64,000 bases of DNA from Gammaproteobacteria bacterium HGW-Gammaproteobacteria-13 (GCA_002840155.1 PGZH01000005.1:284550-348549), one strand, 5' to 3'. Numbered from the stretch's first letter, positions 1 through 6,799 are shown. Made by a program: numbers and translations. Notes: generated from the sequence alone by a model not told the origin.

Positions 1-25
1 TATTCATAATAAAATCACTGGGCAC

Positions 26-102
26 ACCTAACAATGCGCTCAAATCGTTCGCTTCGCTCACTGGGACGGGCTAAAGCCCGCCCCTTAGCTTAAACGTTAT
101 AC
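26..102 (+). repeat. attC site 1
   Basis: The core ACCTAAC opens the site at 26-32 and the R' GTTATAC closes it at 96-102. The L arms are of the GCGCTC/TTAGCTTAA type. It ends a cassette whose body lies left of the window. Its sequence and the roughly 17 bases before it match attC site 14 and its upstream flank. Confidence 0.9.
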
Positions 103-111
103 GGATAGAAA

Positions 112-432
112 ATGATCTGCCCACATTGCCTAGAAGAGAACGATCTTACTTGGAGAAAGTACTTGATGTCGCCGCTAGGTCGACATACTTGCTCTTCCTG
201 TAAGAACAAGTTTCGCATGCGGCATACCCTTAAATACTATGGTGCTATTCTTGGCTTGTGGTTTATAAGCGGTATATTCACCAGCCTCATCGCGATAAAC
301 CTAGGCGCAACATTCAGCCAAGCATTTATTATCTATTGGTTGGTCGGCTTAAGCATAGTCATGCCACTTGATAGAAAAATCGACAACTCTTGGAGAGGAA
401 CTGTCATATCAGGTAGGCCACCATCCGTATAA
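112..432 (+). CDS. Cassette protein with zinc ribbon and two membrane segments
   Basis: This 106-residue cassette protein has an N-terminal pair of CxxC motifs (CPHC at 3-6, CSSC at 27-30) that would form a small zinc ribbon. Two hydrophobic stretches follow at about residues 43-62 and 68-86, predicting a small inner-membrane protein with a cytoplasmic metal-binding head. The stop codon TAA falls inside the R'' core of attC 2, so the gene fills its cassette. No family is recognised with confidence and its role is unknown. Confidence 0.75.
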   Translation: MICPHCLEENDLTWRKYLMSPLGRHTCSSCKNKFRMRHTLKYYGAILGLWFISGIFTSLIAINLGATFSQAFIIYWLVGLSIVMPLDRKIDNSWRGTVISGRPPSV

Positions 433-502
433 CAATTGGTTCAAATCGTTCGCTTCGCTCACTGGGACGGGCTAAAGCCCGCCCCTTAACCAAACGTTAG
501 GC
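427..502 (+). repeat. attC site 2
   Basis: It opens with GTATAAC (427-433) and closes with GTTAGGC (496-502). The L arms GGTT/AACC pair. R'' matches the start of its own cassette (TTATAC). Confidence 0.9.
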
Positions 503-742
503 GGCAAGAGCAAAGCCAGGGTCGATGTCCGTGCCCAAGAACACAACAGCCGCATCGCGGCGCCAGCACAGAACCGAGTGGTCGACTGAAGATAGAGGCC
601 GTTATTTGTGCTTAGCAAGGGAGTTGCTTTCAGGAAATGCGCAAATCACAAATAACTTCCGGGGTTCAAACCGACACACCGTGCGCCCCACGGGTTAAGC
701 TCAGCGCTGGCAGCAAGTCCTTCGTCCGGCTCGAAGTCCGCT
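503..742 (+). other. ORF-less cassette with stem-loop, possible ncRNA
   Basis: This cassette body has no convincing ORF on either strand. It is more GC-rich than its neighbours. It holds a perfect 10-bp inverted repeat, GTTATTTGTG (601-610) with CACAAATAAC (647-656), and a nested AGCAA/TTGCT pair in the loop. This could be a structured RNA, a regulatory cassette or a decayed gene; the sequence alone does not decide. Confidence 0.45.
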
Positions 743-818
743 GCCTAACAACTGGTTCAAGTCACTCGCTTCGCTCGTTCGGGACCGCGTTCCGCGGCCC
801 CTTAACCAAACGTTAGGC
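743..818 (+). repeat. attC site 3 (variant apex)
   Basis: It opens with GCCTAAC (743-749) and closes with GTTAGGC (812-818). Its apical stem is GACCGCG..CGCGGCC instead of the GACGGGC..GCCCGCC found in most sites, so the stem is kept with different sequence. Confidence 0.9.
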
Positions 819-913
819 AACCTCCGGAATAATTTTCCCGGTTGCATCACCCGCAACAACGCGTCGCCAGTACGTTTTCCATAGTTACTGGCATTATCAA
901 AAGGAGTTGGTTT

Positions 914-1090
914 ATGCCGGGTAACGTAACAATTAACTTACCAATTCCGACATTATCATCGGCGGTGCACGCCTTTTCTTTCTGCATTGCGGCGGCTACC
1001 GTGTCAGACCTGCCAGGCCTAACAACTGGCTCAAATCGTTCGCTGCGCTCACTGGGACGGGCTAAAGCCCGCCCCTTAACCAAACGTTAG
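914..1090 (+). CDS. Small-peptide cassette ORF, repeated cassette copy 1
   Basis: This 58-residue ORF begins MPGNVTINLPIP and follows a good ribosome binding site (AAAGGAG about 8 bases before ATG 914), which is why this start is chosen over an in-frame ATG at 842. About the first 35 residues are cassette-specific and include a hydrophobic centre. The remaining residues are a translation of attC 4, and the TAG stop is formed by the R' core GTTAG. Near-identical cassettes occur at 3498 and 8142, and an ORF-deleted relative at 3772. No known function. The same ORF being open in three diverged copies argues for expression. Confidence 0.55.
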   Translation: MPGNVTINLPIPTLSSAVHAFSFCIAAATVSDLPGLTTGSNRSLRSLGRAKARPLTKR

Positions 1091-1092
1091 GC
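1017..1092 (+). repeat. attC site 4
   Basis: It opens with GCCTAAC (1017-1023) and closes with GTTAGGC (1086-1092). The L arms are GGCT/AACC, with one mismatch in the pairing. Confidence 0.9.
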
Positions 1093-1102
1093 TAGATAAC
1101 TC

Positions 1103-1411
1103 ATGAACGCCGAACCGAGATTCTCTGAATATACTTGCGAAGAATATTTGAGCAGTACCCTCTCAAAAAATGGATATTATTCTGAAGCCTCCTACACACA
1201 GGTCATAGTCCCAATATTCGAGACATATGAATTGCGAGATTTTGAGTTTCTTGCTGTAGGCCGATCCGGAGCTGACGGAATTGATTTCGGGTACAGGAAA
1301 GGGAAAAGTGGAATTTGGGCATACTACCCAATTGACAATGAATTTAAATATATGTCGCCTTCTCTTTCTGAGTTTGTACAGGCGTGGGTTTCCGGTGGCT
1401 TATCTGTTTAA
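1103..1411 (+). CDS. Cassette protein, SUKH/SMI1-KNR4-like C-terminus
   Basis: This is a 102-residue soluble protein. The stretch at about residues 49-95 (FLAVGRSGADGIDFGY, then a Trp-Ala-Tyr-Tyr-Pro turn and a final SLSEFVQAW helix) resembles the C-terminal half of SMI1/KNR4 (SUKH) domains, which are common immunity proteins against bacterial toxins. The N-terminus is shorter than in a full SUKH domain, so the match is tentative. It starts at ATG 1103, ten bases after the crossover core. No cognate toxin gene is adjacent. Confidence 0.6.
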   Translation: MNAEPRFSEYTCEEYLSSTLSKNGYYSEASYTQVIVPIFETYELRDFEFLAVGRSGADGIDFGYRKGKSGIWAYYPIDNEFKYMSPSLSEFVQAWVSGGLSV

Positions 1412-1455
1412 TAACCAACGCTCAAGAAAAATTAAAGCAGACGGTTTCCAGGCCC

Positions 1456-1531
1456 GCCTAACAACTGGCTCAAATCGTTCGCTTCGCTCACTGGGACGGG
1501 CTAAAGCCCGCCCCTTAACCAAACGTTAGGT
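1456..1531 (+). repeat. attC site 5
   Basis: It opens with GCCTAAC (1456-1462) and closes with GTTAGGT (1525-1531). The arms are GGCT/AACC as in site 4. Confidence 0.9.
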
Positions 1532-1537
1532 AACCAC

Positions 1538-2029
1538 ATGCAGCATCATCACCAGTTGCACTACACGCCAGAAATTCTTAGGGCGGCGGCTGTAACGTTT
1601 TTTAAGCAGTTAATAGGCCCAACATTTCCATTATTACTTATTGCACTAGCTTCTTATTCTTTTTGGCAGTTTACGACTGGTAATAGATCTTGGCTTATCG
1701 GGGCAACGGCAGGCGCGATATTTGTTGTTGTATGCATAATGCTCTCACTATTTATTGGGCACTTAAAACATGCATCCAAAACTGCCGCAGAACTGGCGAA
1801 AAGCCCAACAACACTAACAATTACTGAGTCTGATATTTGCTTCAAGTCAGCTCTTGGCACTGCCGAAATACCGTGGTCTAACGTATCAGCGCTTCATCAT
1901 AAAAAAGACTTTCTGCTTCTAACTTTTAAGAGAGGCAGTTATACATCAATTCCCACCAGCTCTCTCGACGATTCGAGTGTTAGCTTTATTAAAAATACAG
2001 TCATGCAACATGGCGGGAAGGTCACCTAA
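1538..2029 (+). CDS. YcxB-like membrane protein (cassette)
   Basis: This 163-residue protein has two N-terminal transmembrane segments at about residues 26-45 and 50-73. A cytoplasmic domain follows with the pattern ...TITESDICFKSALGTAEIPWSNV..., then a strand-rich stretch ending near PTSSLDD. This layout and the E.G......W..v motif match the YcxB-like family, which is membrane-anchored and of unknown biochemical role. It starts at ATG 1538, six bases after attC 5, and its stop lies in the R'' core of attC 6. Confidence 0.75.
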   Translation: MQHHHQLHYTPEILRAAAVTFFKQLIGPTFPLLLIALASYSFWQFTTGNRSWLIGATAGAIFVVVCIMLSLFIGHLKHASKTAAELAKSPTTLTITESDICFKSALGTAEIPWSNVSALHHKKDFLLLTFKRGSYTSIPTSSLDDSSVSFIKNTVMQHGGKVT

Positions 2030-2099
2030 CTAGTGGTTCAAATCGTTCGCTTCGCTCACTGGGACGGGCTAAAGCCCGCCCCTTAACCAAACGTTAGGT
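2024..2099 (+). repeat. attC site 6
   Basis: It opens with ACCTAAC (2024-2030) and closes with GTTAGGT (2093-2099). The L arms GGTT/AACC pair. Confidence 0.9.
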
Positions 2100-2102
2100 T
2101 CC

Positions 2103-2438
2103 ATGATGAATTGGCGTTCACTTACAACCTGTGGGAAAGACTCATTTGGGAGAGGTGTAGTATTTCGCTTCCCGACAAACCAACCATTCGAGAAAGTCGT
2201 TGACTTCATGATTATTGAAGAACATGACTCACCAACTTTTTATAAAATCATATGTTCTTCTGGCTATCACGCAGGTCAAACAGAACTAGTATTTCCGGCA
2301 GAAGCAAAGCATGAGTCCGGCGGAATATCAGTAGACTGGCTAAAGAAAAACTGGGCGCTTTGGGTTTACCCAGAATGCGAGCCTGAAAACGTCAATTACG
2401 TTGATTGCTATCCTTCCGGGCACGGCGTAGAAACCTAA
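2103..2438 (+). CDS. Imm45-like immunity protein (cassette)
   Basis: This 111-residue soluble protein has a pattern typical of the Imm45 immunity family: an N-terminal arginine-glycine turn before VVFRFPT, a PFEKVVDFMIIE strand-helix, SGYHAGQ, and SVDWLKKNWALWVYPEC near the C-terminus. Imm45 proteins are predicted to neutralise polymorphic or contact-dependent toxins. No toxin partner is next to it, as is usual for cassette-borne immunity genes. The start is ATG 2103 or the adjacent ATG 2106. Confidence 0.65.
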   Translation: MMNWRSLTTCGKDSFGRGVVFRFPTNQPFEKVVDFMIIEEHDSPTFYKIICSSGYHAGQTELVFPAEAKHESGGISVDWLKKNWALWVYPECEPENVNYVDCYPSGHGVET

Positions 2439-2509
2439 CTAGTGGTTCAAATCGCTCGCTTCGCTCACTTGGGACGGGCTAAAGCCCGCCCCTTAACCAA
2501 ACGTTAGAG
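2433..2509 (+). repeat. attC site 7
   Basis: It opens with ACCTAAC (2433-2439) and closes with GTTAGAG (2503-2509). There is one extra base in the left arm (CACTTGGG). The arms are GGTT/AACC. Confidence 0.9.
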
Positions 2510-2514
2510 GCCTT

Positions 2515-2970
2515 ATGCAGATTGTCGTATTTATCCTAATCGTGCTCATGCCTTGCATTGCTTGGGCTTGGGAAACACCTGAAAAAGCATTAACTGAATA
2601 TTTAGAATATGACGCTGCTGGCTACCGCTTAGGCGGCGGAGACTGGAATACATACGTGGATACTTACCTGGATGTAAGTAAATCCTATGATGAGCCAGGG
2701 TATGACATGATCACAATCATAACCTCATATACTATTTCAAAACCTATATGCCACCCTGAATTTTGCGCATCAATAGTAACTTACGAATTATTCGACACCA
2801 GCAACATCCAGGATCAAAATATTAAAAAACACGCCAAGGGGGATATTGAGAAAAAAGTTTTCACTCTCACTAACACCAATAATGAGTGGCGCATTAAAAC
2901 AGGCATGGGAAATCCATATATTCTTAGCGAGGTATACAACAAAAAAATTGCCATGCGAAGCGGCCTCTAA
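2515..2970 (+). CDS. Secreted cassette protein of unknown function
   Basis: This 151-residue protein begins with a clear signal peptide (residues 1-18, hydrophobic core IVVFILIVLMPCIAWA, likely cleavage after AWA). The mature part has a Cys pair (ICHPEFC) that could form a disulfide in the periplasm, and mixed alpha/beta character. I do not recognise a family. It starts at ATG 2515, six bases after attC 7, and ends inside attC 8. Confidence 0.7.
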   Translation: MQIVVFILIVLMPCIAWAWETPEKALTEYLEYDAAGYRLGGGDWNTYVDTYLDVSKSYDEPGYDMITIITSYTISKPICHPEFCASIVTYELFDTSNIQDQNIKKHAKGDIEKKVFTLTNTNNEWRIKTGMGNPYILSEVYNKKIAMRSGL

Positions 2971-3041
2971 CAATGCGCTCAAATCGCTCACTTCGTTCGC
3001 TGGGACGGGCTAAAGCCCGCCCCTTAGCTTAATCGTTAGGC
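2965..3041 (+). repeat. attC site 8
   Basis: The core CTCTAAC is at 2965-2971 and GTTAGGC at 3035-3041. The arms are of the GCGCTC/TTAGCTTAA type. The end of the cassette (GGCCTCTAAC) mirrors its start (TTAGAGGCC). Confidence 0.9.
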
Positions 3042-3043
3042 TT

Positions 3044-3421
3044 ATGGAAAAAGACTTACTTCCCCTCATAACAGCATGTGCTGAAGCCCAAATCAGCGAT
3101 GAGCAGTGGGCCAGCACGGTAGAGCTTGTTCTTACCAAATCTGGGCTCTCGGAAAGTGAGTTCTGCGACACTTATTCACGTCTTGTTGCCAGCGAGTTTG
3201 TAATGGGCGAACTCTCGTACGCCGAAGGCGATCTTGCTATGAATCGACTATCAACCCTACCTAGCGAGCCTCTCTCTGGTTTTGCATTGAAGATATACTT
3301 AGCTTTCGATGCTGGTGAATACGTAAGGTCAGGAGATACTGCCAGCACCATTCCATGGCTGGTGTATACAATGCCTCTTGTTATCGATGCGCTGAAATCT
3401 AGTAATGTCAGTGATTCGTGA
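3044..3421 (+). CDS. Cassette protein, helical, unknown function
   Basis: This is a 125-residue acidic protein without signal peptide or membrane segment, predicted mostly helical. The start ATG 3044 directly follows the attC 8 core (GTTAGGCTT-ATG), so no room exists for a normal ribosome binding site other than GTTAGG itself. No recognised domain. Confidence 0.65.
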   Translation: MEKDLLPLITACAEAQISDEQWASTVELVLTKSGLSESEFCDTYSRLVASEFVMGELSYAEGDLAMNRLSTLPSEPLSGFALKIYLAFDAGEYVRSGDTASTIPWLVYTMPLVIDALKSSNVSDS

Positions 3422-3497
3422 GCCTAACTAGTGGTTCAAACCGTTCGCTTCGCTCACTGGGACGGGCTAAAGCCCGCCCCTTAACCATACGTTAGGC
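3422..3497 (+). repeat. attC site 9
   Basis: It opens with GCCTAAC (3422-3428) and closes with GTTAGGC (3491-3497). The arms are GGTT/AACC. Confidence 0.9.
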
Positions 3498-3592
3498 AAC
3501 CTCCGGAATAATTTTCCCGTTTGCATCACCCGTAACACCGCATCGCCAGTACGTTTTCCAGAGTTACTGGCACTATCAAAAGGAGTTGGTTT

Positions 3593-3769
3593 ATGCCAGA
3601 CAACGTAACAATTAACTTACCAATTCCAACATTATCATCGGCGGTGCACGCCTTTTCTTTCTGCGTTGCGGCGGCTACCGTGTCAGACCTGCCAGGCCTA
3701 ACAAATGGCTCAAATCGTTCGCTTCGCTCACTGGGACGGGCTAAAGCCCGCCCCTTAGCCAAACGTTAG
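3593..3769 (+). CDS. Small-peptide cassette ORF, repeated cassette copy 2
   Basis: This 58-residue ORF begins MPDNVTINLPIP and is the homologue of the ORFs at 914 and 8237. The same AAAGGAG ribosome binding site lies about 8 bases upstream. Differences from copy 1 are single substitutions (Gly3 to Asp, Ile25 to Val) plus changes in the attC-encoded tail. The stop TAG is again formed by the R' core of the downstream attC. Confidence 0.55.
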   Translation: MPDNVTINLPIPTLSSAVHAFSFCVAAATVSDLPGLTNGSNRSLRSLGRAKARPLAKR

Positions 3770-3771
3770 GC
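3696..3771 (+). repeat. attC site 10
   Basis: It opens with GCCTAAC (3696-3702) and closes with GTTAGGC (3765-3771). The arms are GGCT/AGCC: a compensatory change on both sides keeps pairing. Confidence 0.9.
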
Positions 3772-3859
3772 AACCTCCGGAATAATTTTTCCGTTTGCAT
3801 CACCCACAACACCGCGTCGCCAGCACGTTTTCCATAGTTACTGGCATTATCAAAAGGAG
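3772..3859 (+). pseudogene. Remnant of the repeated small-peptide cassette, ORF deleted
   Basis: The 88 bases up to CAAAAGGAG match the 5' leaders of the cassettes at 819, 3498 and 8142. The sequence then jumps straight from the ribosome binding site to the GCCTAAC core of attC 11. The whole start codon and peptide-coding part is missing, leaving only the leader and an attC. Confidence 0.75.
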
Positions 3860-3935
3860 GCCTAACAACTGGCTCAAATCGTTCGCTGCGCTCACTGGGA
3901 CGGGCTAAAGCCCGCCCCTTAGCCAAACGTTAGCT
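3860..3935 (+). repeat. attC site 11
   Basis: It opens with GCCTAAC (3860-3866) and closes with GTTAGCT (3929-3935). The arms GGCT/AGCC are fully paired. Confidence 0.9.
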
Positions 3936-3975
3936 TCCTCTCTGTAATCCGCAGCCAAACCAAAGGACTTAAGAA

Positions 3976-4473
3976 TTGGAAAACCTAGGGAATACAATTT
4001 TGGCTGCGCTCACATCATTCATTGAGTTTTGGGGCCAGAAAGAAGTCATTGGTATTTGCATTGGCGTGGCGGGAAGCGCTATTTGGTATCGCGTTACTGG
4101 TGCCGTGGAACAGAAGCAAAAAAACGAGCAGGTTGTTTCAATAGTCCGGGCAGCAATCGATGAAACAGCAAGGATAGCGAATCAAAATCTCGGAATCGTC
4201 GCTAATGAGTTAGCCAGACTACGCGAAGAAAAATTAACATTAGATCCACAAACAGACTTCCCACCAACTTCGGCAGACTTACTGCTTTTGGTGTCAGACT
4301 TCAAGCCAAACAAAAGCATTGAGTTATGGAGTTCGCTGAAGAAAATTGAGGCGTTAAGCAGCCAAGCAGAAAGGCTTGCATCAGAAACGGCTCAATTGAG
4401 GCGCGCAATAAAACTAGAGAGTAAAACTGAAGCCAAATCATTGCGGAGTGCCAAGCATCCAGCACCCTGTTAG
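3976..4473 (+). CDS. Membrane-anchored coiled-coil cassette protein
   Basis: This 165-residue protein starts with TTG at 3976, preceded by AAAGGA at a suitable distance. One transmembrane segment lies at about residues 24-40 (VIGICIGVAGSAIWYRV). A long charged helical region follows with heptad-like spacing (EQKQKNEQVV..., LARLREEKL, SLKKIEALSSQAERLASETAQLRRAI), suggesting a coiled coil in the cytoplasm. No recognised family. Confidence 0.65.
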   Translation: MENLGNTILAALTSFIEFWGQKEVIGICIGVAGSAIWYRVTGAVEQKQKNEQVVSIVRAAIDETARIANQNLGIVANELARLREEKLTLDPQTDFPPTSADLLLLVSDFKPNKSIELWSSLKKIEALSSQAERLASETAQLRRAIKLESKTEAKSLRSAKHPAPC

Positions 4474-4484
4474 AGAGTGTCAGA

Positions 4485-4560
4485 AGCTAACAATGCGCTC
4501 AAATCGCTCACTCCGTTCGCTGGGACCGGCTAAAGCCGGCCCCTTAACCAAACGTTAGCC
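4485..4560 (+). repeat. attC site 12 (hybrid arms)
   Basis: It opens with AGCTAAC (4485-4491) and closes with GTTAGCC (4554-4560). The left arm is of the ATGCGCTC type while the right arm is TTAACCAAACG, belonging to the other attC class, so the L stem does not pair. The apex is GACCGGC..GCCGGCC. Confidence 0.85.
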
Positions 4561-4576
4561 CTTACACGAGGCGATC

Positions 4577-4927
4577 ATGCAATACGAGAAAATAATCGAC
4601 GCTCTCGTAGAACGGCGCGGCAGTATTACGGCGAAAAAATTTAGACATGGTGAGCAATGGCTGAACACCACCGAAAAATCTAAATTCAATACTCTGATAA
4701 AGTCGGCCTCCCCAGAACAACTAGCACTATTTTCAGAACTACTACAAAGCGAAAGAGATAGCGGATTTCATGATGCCCTTGTAGTACTAAGTGAACTGAT
4801 GAATTTGGAAAATCTTAGGTTCTCTGTTAACGGCGAAGAACTACCTCATGAACCGTATGGCACTGAGCTTTACTTTGATTGGGTGGCTCGCGTTTCAGGC
4901 GAACCTTGGCCACAAGACAACAGCTAA
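4577..4927 (+). CDS. DUF6547-like cassette protein
   Basis: This 116-residue soluble protein starts at ATG 4577 after GAGGCG. Its C-terminal half (HDALVVLSELMNLENLRF, NGEELPHEPYGTELYFDWVAR, GEPWP) matches the pattern I recall for DUF6547 proteins, small helical proteins often seen in integrons and accessory DNA. No function is established for the family. The stop lies in attC 13. Confidence 0.65.
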   Translation: MQYEKIIDALVERRGSITAKKFRHGEQWLNTTEKSKFNTLIKSASPEQLALFSELLQSERDSGFHDALVVLSELMNLENLRFSVNGEELPHEPYGTELYFDWVARVSGEPWPQDNS

Positions 4928-4997
4928 CAACTGGTTCAAATCACTCGCTTTGCTCGCTGGGACGGGCTAAAGCCCGCCCCTTAACCAAACGTTAGGT
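4922..4997 (+). repeat. attC site 13
   Basis: It opens with AGCTAAC (4922-4928) and closes with GTTAGGT (4991-4997). The arms are GGTT/AACC. Confidence 0.9.
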
Positions 4998-5003
4998 GTT
5001 TAC

Positions 5004-5147
5004 ATGGACGTATCTTTCTCTTCAGTTGGCTGGAACGCCCCAATTGAGTTTATAAAAATAATTACCGGGCCTCGCCTATCAAATTTCGAAAGCGAGGATT
5101 ATGGCGACTCAATCAATAAAGTATTTATCGAGCTAATAGTTATATAA
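5004..5147 (+). CDS. Short cassette ORF, 47 residues
   Basis: The ORF starts at ATG 5004, six bases after attC 13, and encodes MDVSFSSVGWNAPIEFIKII followed by 27 further residues. It is the only + strand ORF of the cassette. It may be a genuine small protein or the N-terminal stump of a longer gene, because the last bases of this cassette are identical to the 3' end of another cassette at the left edge of the window. No family recognised. Confidence 0.4.
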   Translation: MDVSFSSVGWNAPIEFIKIITGPRLSNFESEDYGDSINKVFIELIVI

Positions 5148-5160
5148 AATCACTGGGCAC

Positions 5161-5237
5161 ACCTAACAATGCGCTCAAATCGTTCGCTTCGCTCACTGGG
5201 ACGGGCTAAAGCCCGCCCCTTAGCTTAAACGTTAGAA
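5161..5237 (+). repeat. attC site 14
   Basis: It opens with ACCTAAC (5161-5167) and closes with GTTAGAA (5231-5237). The arms are of the GCGCTC/TTAGCTTAA type. It is the same as attC site 1, including the upstream flank. Confidence 0.9.
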
Positions 5238-5261
5238 ACATGAGCAAAAATTGGTGAAGCC

Positions 5262-5546
5262 TTGAAGAAACTAATAATTTACGCGCTGATCGCTTTTGTG
5301 GGCTGGAACTACTATCAAAAGCACATGGCATCAACGCATACAGAGGCTCAAATAGAAAATCAAACATACCATTCGCCAACAGTTTCGATTACACAGCCTA
5401 CACAACAATTTTCATGCGATGGGCGGCAGCACTGCAGCCAAATGCGCTCAAGAACAGAAGCTGAGTTCTTTTTAAGGAATTGCCCTAACACCAAAATGGA
5501 TGGCGACAATGATGGGATACCTTGTGAAAACGATTCAAGGTTTTGA
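5262..5546 (+). CDS. Excalibur-domain cassette protein
   Basis: This 94-residue protein begins with TTG at 5262. An N-terminal hydrophobic stretch (residues 3-17) is an anchor or signal peptide. The C-terminal part, about residues 50-91, carries the excalibur signature: FSCDGRQHC, a CP pair, and the closing DGDNDGIPCE loop, which resembles a calcium-binding DxDxDG motif with four conserved cysteines. In this family the domain is extracytoplasmic and often sits beside nuclease or cold-shock domains, neither of which is present here. Confidence 0.75.
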   Translation: MKKLIIYALIAFVGWNYYQKHMASTHTEAQIENQTYHSPTVSITQPTQQFSCDGRQHCSQMRSRTEAEFFLRNCPNTKMDGDNDGIPCENDSRF

Positions 5547-5566
5547 AGCTCAGTCGTGCAACATGC

Positions 5567-5643
5567 TTCTAACAAAACGCTCAAAGTCGCTCACTTCGTT
5601 CGCTGGGACGGGCTAAAGCCCGCCCCTTAGCTTATCGTTAGGG
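5567..5643 (+). repeat. attC site 15
   Basis: The core TTCTAAC is at 5567-5573 and GTTAGGG at 5637-5643. The arms are a variant of the GCTC/TTAGCTTA type. The cassette end CATGCTTCTAAC partly mirrors its start TTAGAAACATG. Confidence 0.85.
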
Positions 5644-5649
5644 ATAGAC

Positions 5650-6048
5650 ATGGCTCCGCGTGCTCTACTTCTTTTTACAATCCTTGTCTCTATTAGCGTC
5701 AATGTAGAAGAAGCCTCTGGAATTGACTGCACAAAGGCACTCTCCACACCAGATGTGGAGCAATGTATTGCTATCGAATTGGATAATACTGAAACTAGTC
5801 TGAATCAAGCTTATCAACGCCTTGTAAAACAGCTTACTCAAGCCGACACAGCGCAAGACAACTACACCAAATACAGGAAAAAGCTTCTCATCGCCCAGCG
5901 CGCCTGGATAAAATTCAGAGAAGCAGATTGTGACACGCAATACGCAATGCATAGGTCAGGCACTATTCGCAACTCCATATATTTAAGCTGCAAAAAAGAG
6001 CGAACGGAACAAAGAATAAAAGAGCTAAACAATTATGCACCGTATTAA
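5650..6048 (+). CDS. LprI-like secreted cassette protein (lysozyme inhibitor family)
   Basis: This 132-residue protein has a signal peptide (about residues 1-23) and a mature domain with the LprI/DUF1311 pattern. An early C..A....v..C pair is followed by two helices with LNQAYQRLVKQL and LLIAQRAWIKFREADCD, then an R.....C.....R segment at the end. Four cysteines are positioned for two disulfides. In mycobacteria the founding member inhibits lysozyme; for most others the role is unknown. It starts at ATG 5650, seven bases after attC 15. Confidence 0.75.
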   Translation: MAPRALLLFTILVSISVNVEEASGIDCTKALSTPDVEQCIAIELDNTETSLNQAYQRLVKQLTQADTAQDNYTKYRKKLLIAQRAWIKFREADCDTQYAMHRSGTIRNSIYLSCKKERTEQRIKELNNYAPY

Positions 6049-6124
6049 CCCTAACAACTGGTTCAAACCGTTCGCTTCGCTCACTGGGACGGGCTAAAGC
6101 CCGCCCCTTAACCAAACGTTAGGT
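6049..6124 (+). repeat. attC site 16
   Basis: It opens with CCCTAAC (6049-6055), matching the cassette start TTAGGG, and closes with GTTAGGT (6118-6124). The arms are GGTT/AACC. Confidence 0.9.
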
Positions 6125-6151
6125 ACCACACTCGCAAGGAAGCCCTTCCAA

Positions 6152-6580
6152 TTGCCTATTTCTTTCAAGACCACCTGGGCCAAAATAATTATTTTAAGCG
6201 TAGCTCTACTACCAACAACTATCGTCTACTTCTACGGCCTAGCATTGGTCTTAAACGCAGGAATAAGCATTTGGTCATTTTTACCCGCTGCAACCTTCGG
6301 CTACGGCCTCTACTCCGCATGGAAACTTGCACTAAAATATGATAATTACAAAGAAACAAAAATACCAAAGCATGTAATTTACGGAGTTGCACTTGGCATA
6401 TTAAGCTATTTTCTTATTTACTACTTTTTAGTATTTCCTTATGGAAAAACCTCATATAAACCACTATGGCAGAGCATTATCGCTTTATATGTATTTGGCG
6501 GAGGCCCGGCATTAATTTCAGGCATCCTTATTACAAGATCAATCTGCATAAATCTCAGGCGTAATGGTCAACGCACCTAA
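6152..6580 (+). CDS. Four-pass membrane cassette protein
   Basis: This 142-residue protein starts with TTG at 6152, with AAGGA about ten bases upstream. Four hydrophobic segments lie at about residues 11-32, 38-56, 73-97 and 108-128, with short charged loops and a basic C-terminus (RRNGQR), predicting a small inner-membrane protein. No family recognised. Confidence 0.65.
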   Translation: MPISFKTTWAKIIILSVALLPTTIVYFYGLALVLNAGISIWSFLPAATFGYGLYSAWKLALKYDNYKETKIPKHVIYGVALGILSYFLIYYFLVFPYGKTSYKPLWQSIIALYVFGGGPALISGILITRSICINLRRNGQRT

Positions 6581-6650
6581 CAAGTGGTTCAAAACGTTCG
6601 CTTCGCTCACTGGGACCGGCTAAAGCCGGCCCCTTAACCAAACGTTAGCT
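6575..6650 (+). repeat. attC site 17
   Basis: It opens with ACCTAAC (6575-6581) and closes with GTTAGCT (6644-6650). The apex is GACCGGC..GCCGGCC and the arms are GGTT/AACC. Confidence 0.9.
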
Positions 6651-6799
6651 CACATGCCAAAATACCTTAGCGTCGCCTGTATCTGCTACATAATTACTAT
6701 GGTTCATGGGCTATTGTTGCGCCACTATATGAAACGGGAGTTTTCATCTTCACAACTCCCGCTATTAATGTTTCTCTCGCGATTCTGCTAGCTCTTTTT

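Noticed and set aside
503..742. tRNA-like gene in the ORF-less cassette (a GGTTCAAACC-like stretch near 661)
   Set aside because: GGGTTCAAACC resembles a T arm, but no acceptor, D or anticodon arms can be placed around it.
847..1083. Minus-strand ORFs containing GRALARPSERSERFEP (also at 3526, 3741 and 8170)
   Set aside because: They are reverse-frame translations of the attC sites plus the repeated cassette leader, recur at every such site, and have no ribosome binding sites.
1281..1529. ORF overlapping the SUKH-like cassette gene and running into attC 5
   Set aside because: It lies inside the better-supported gene in another frame, and its tail is only the attC translation.
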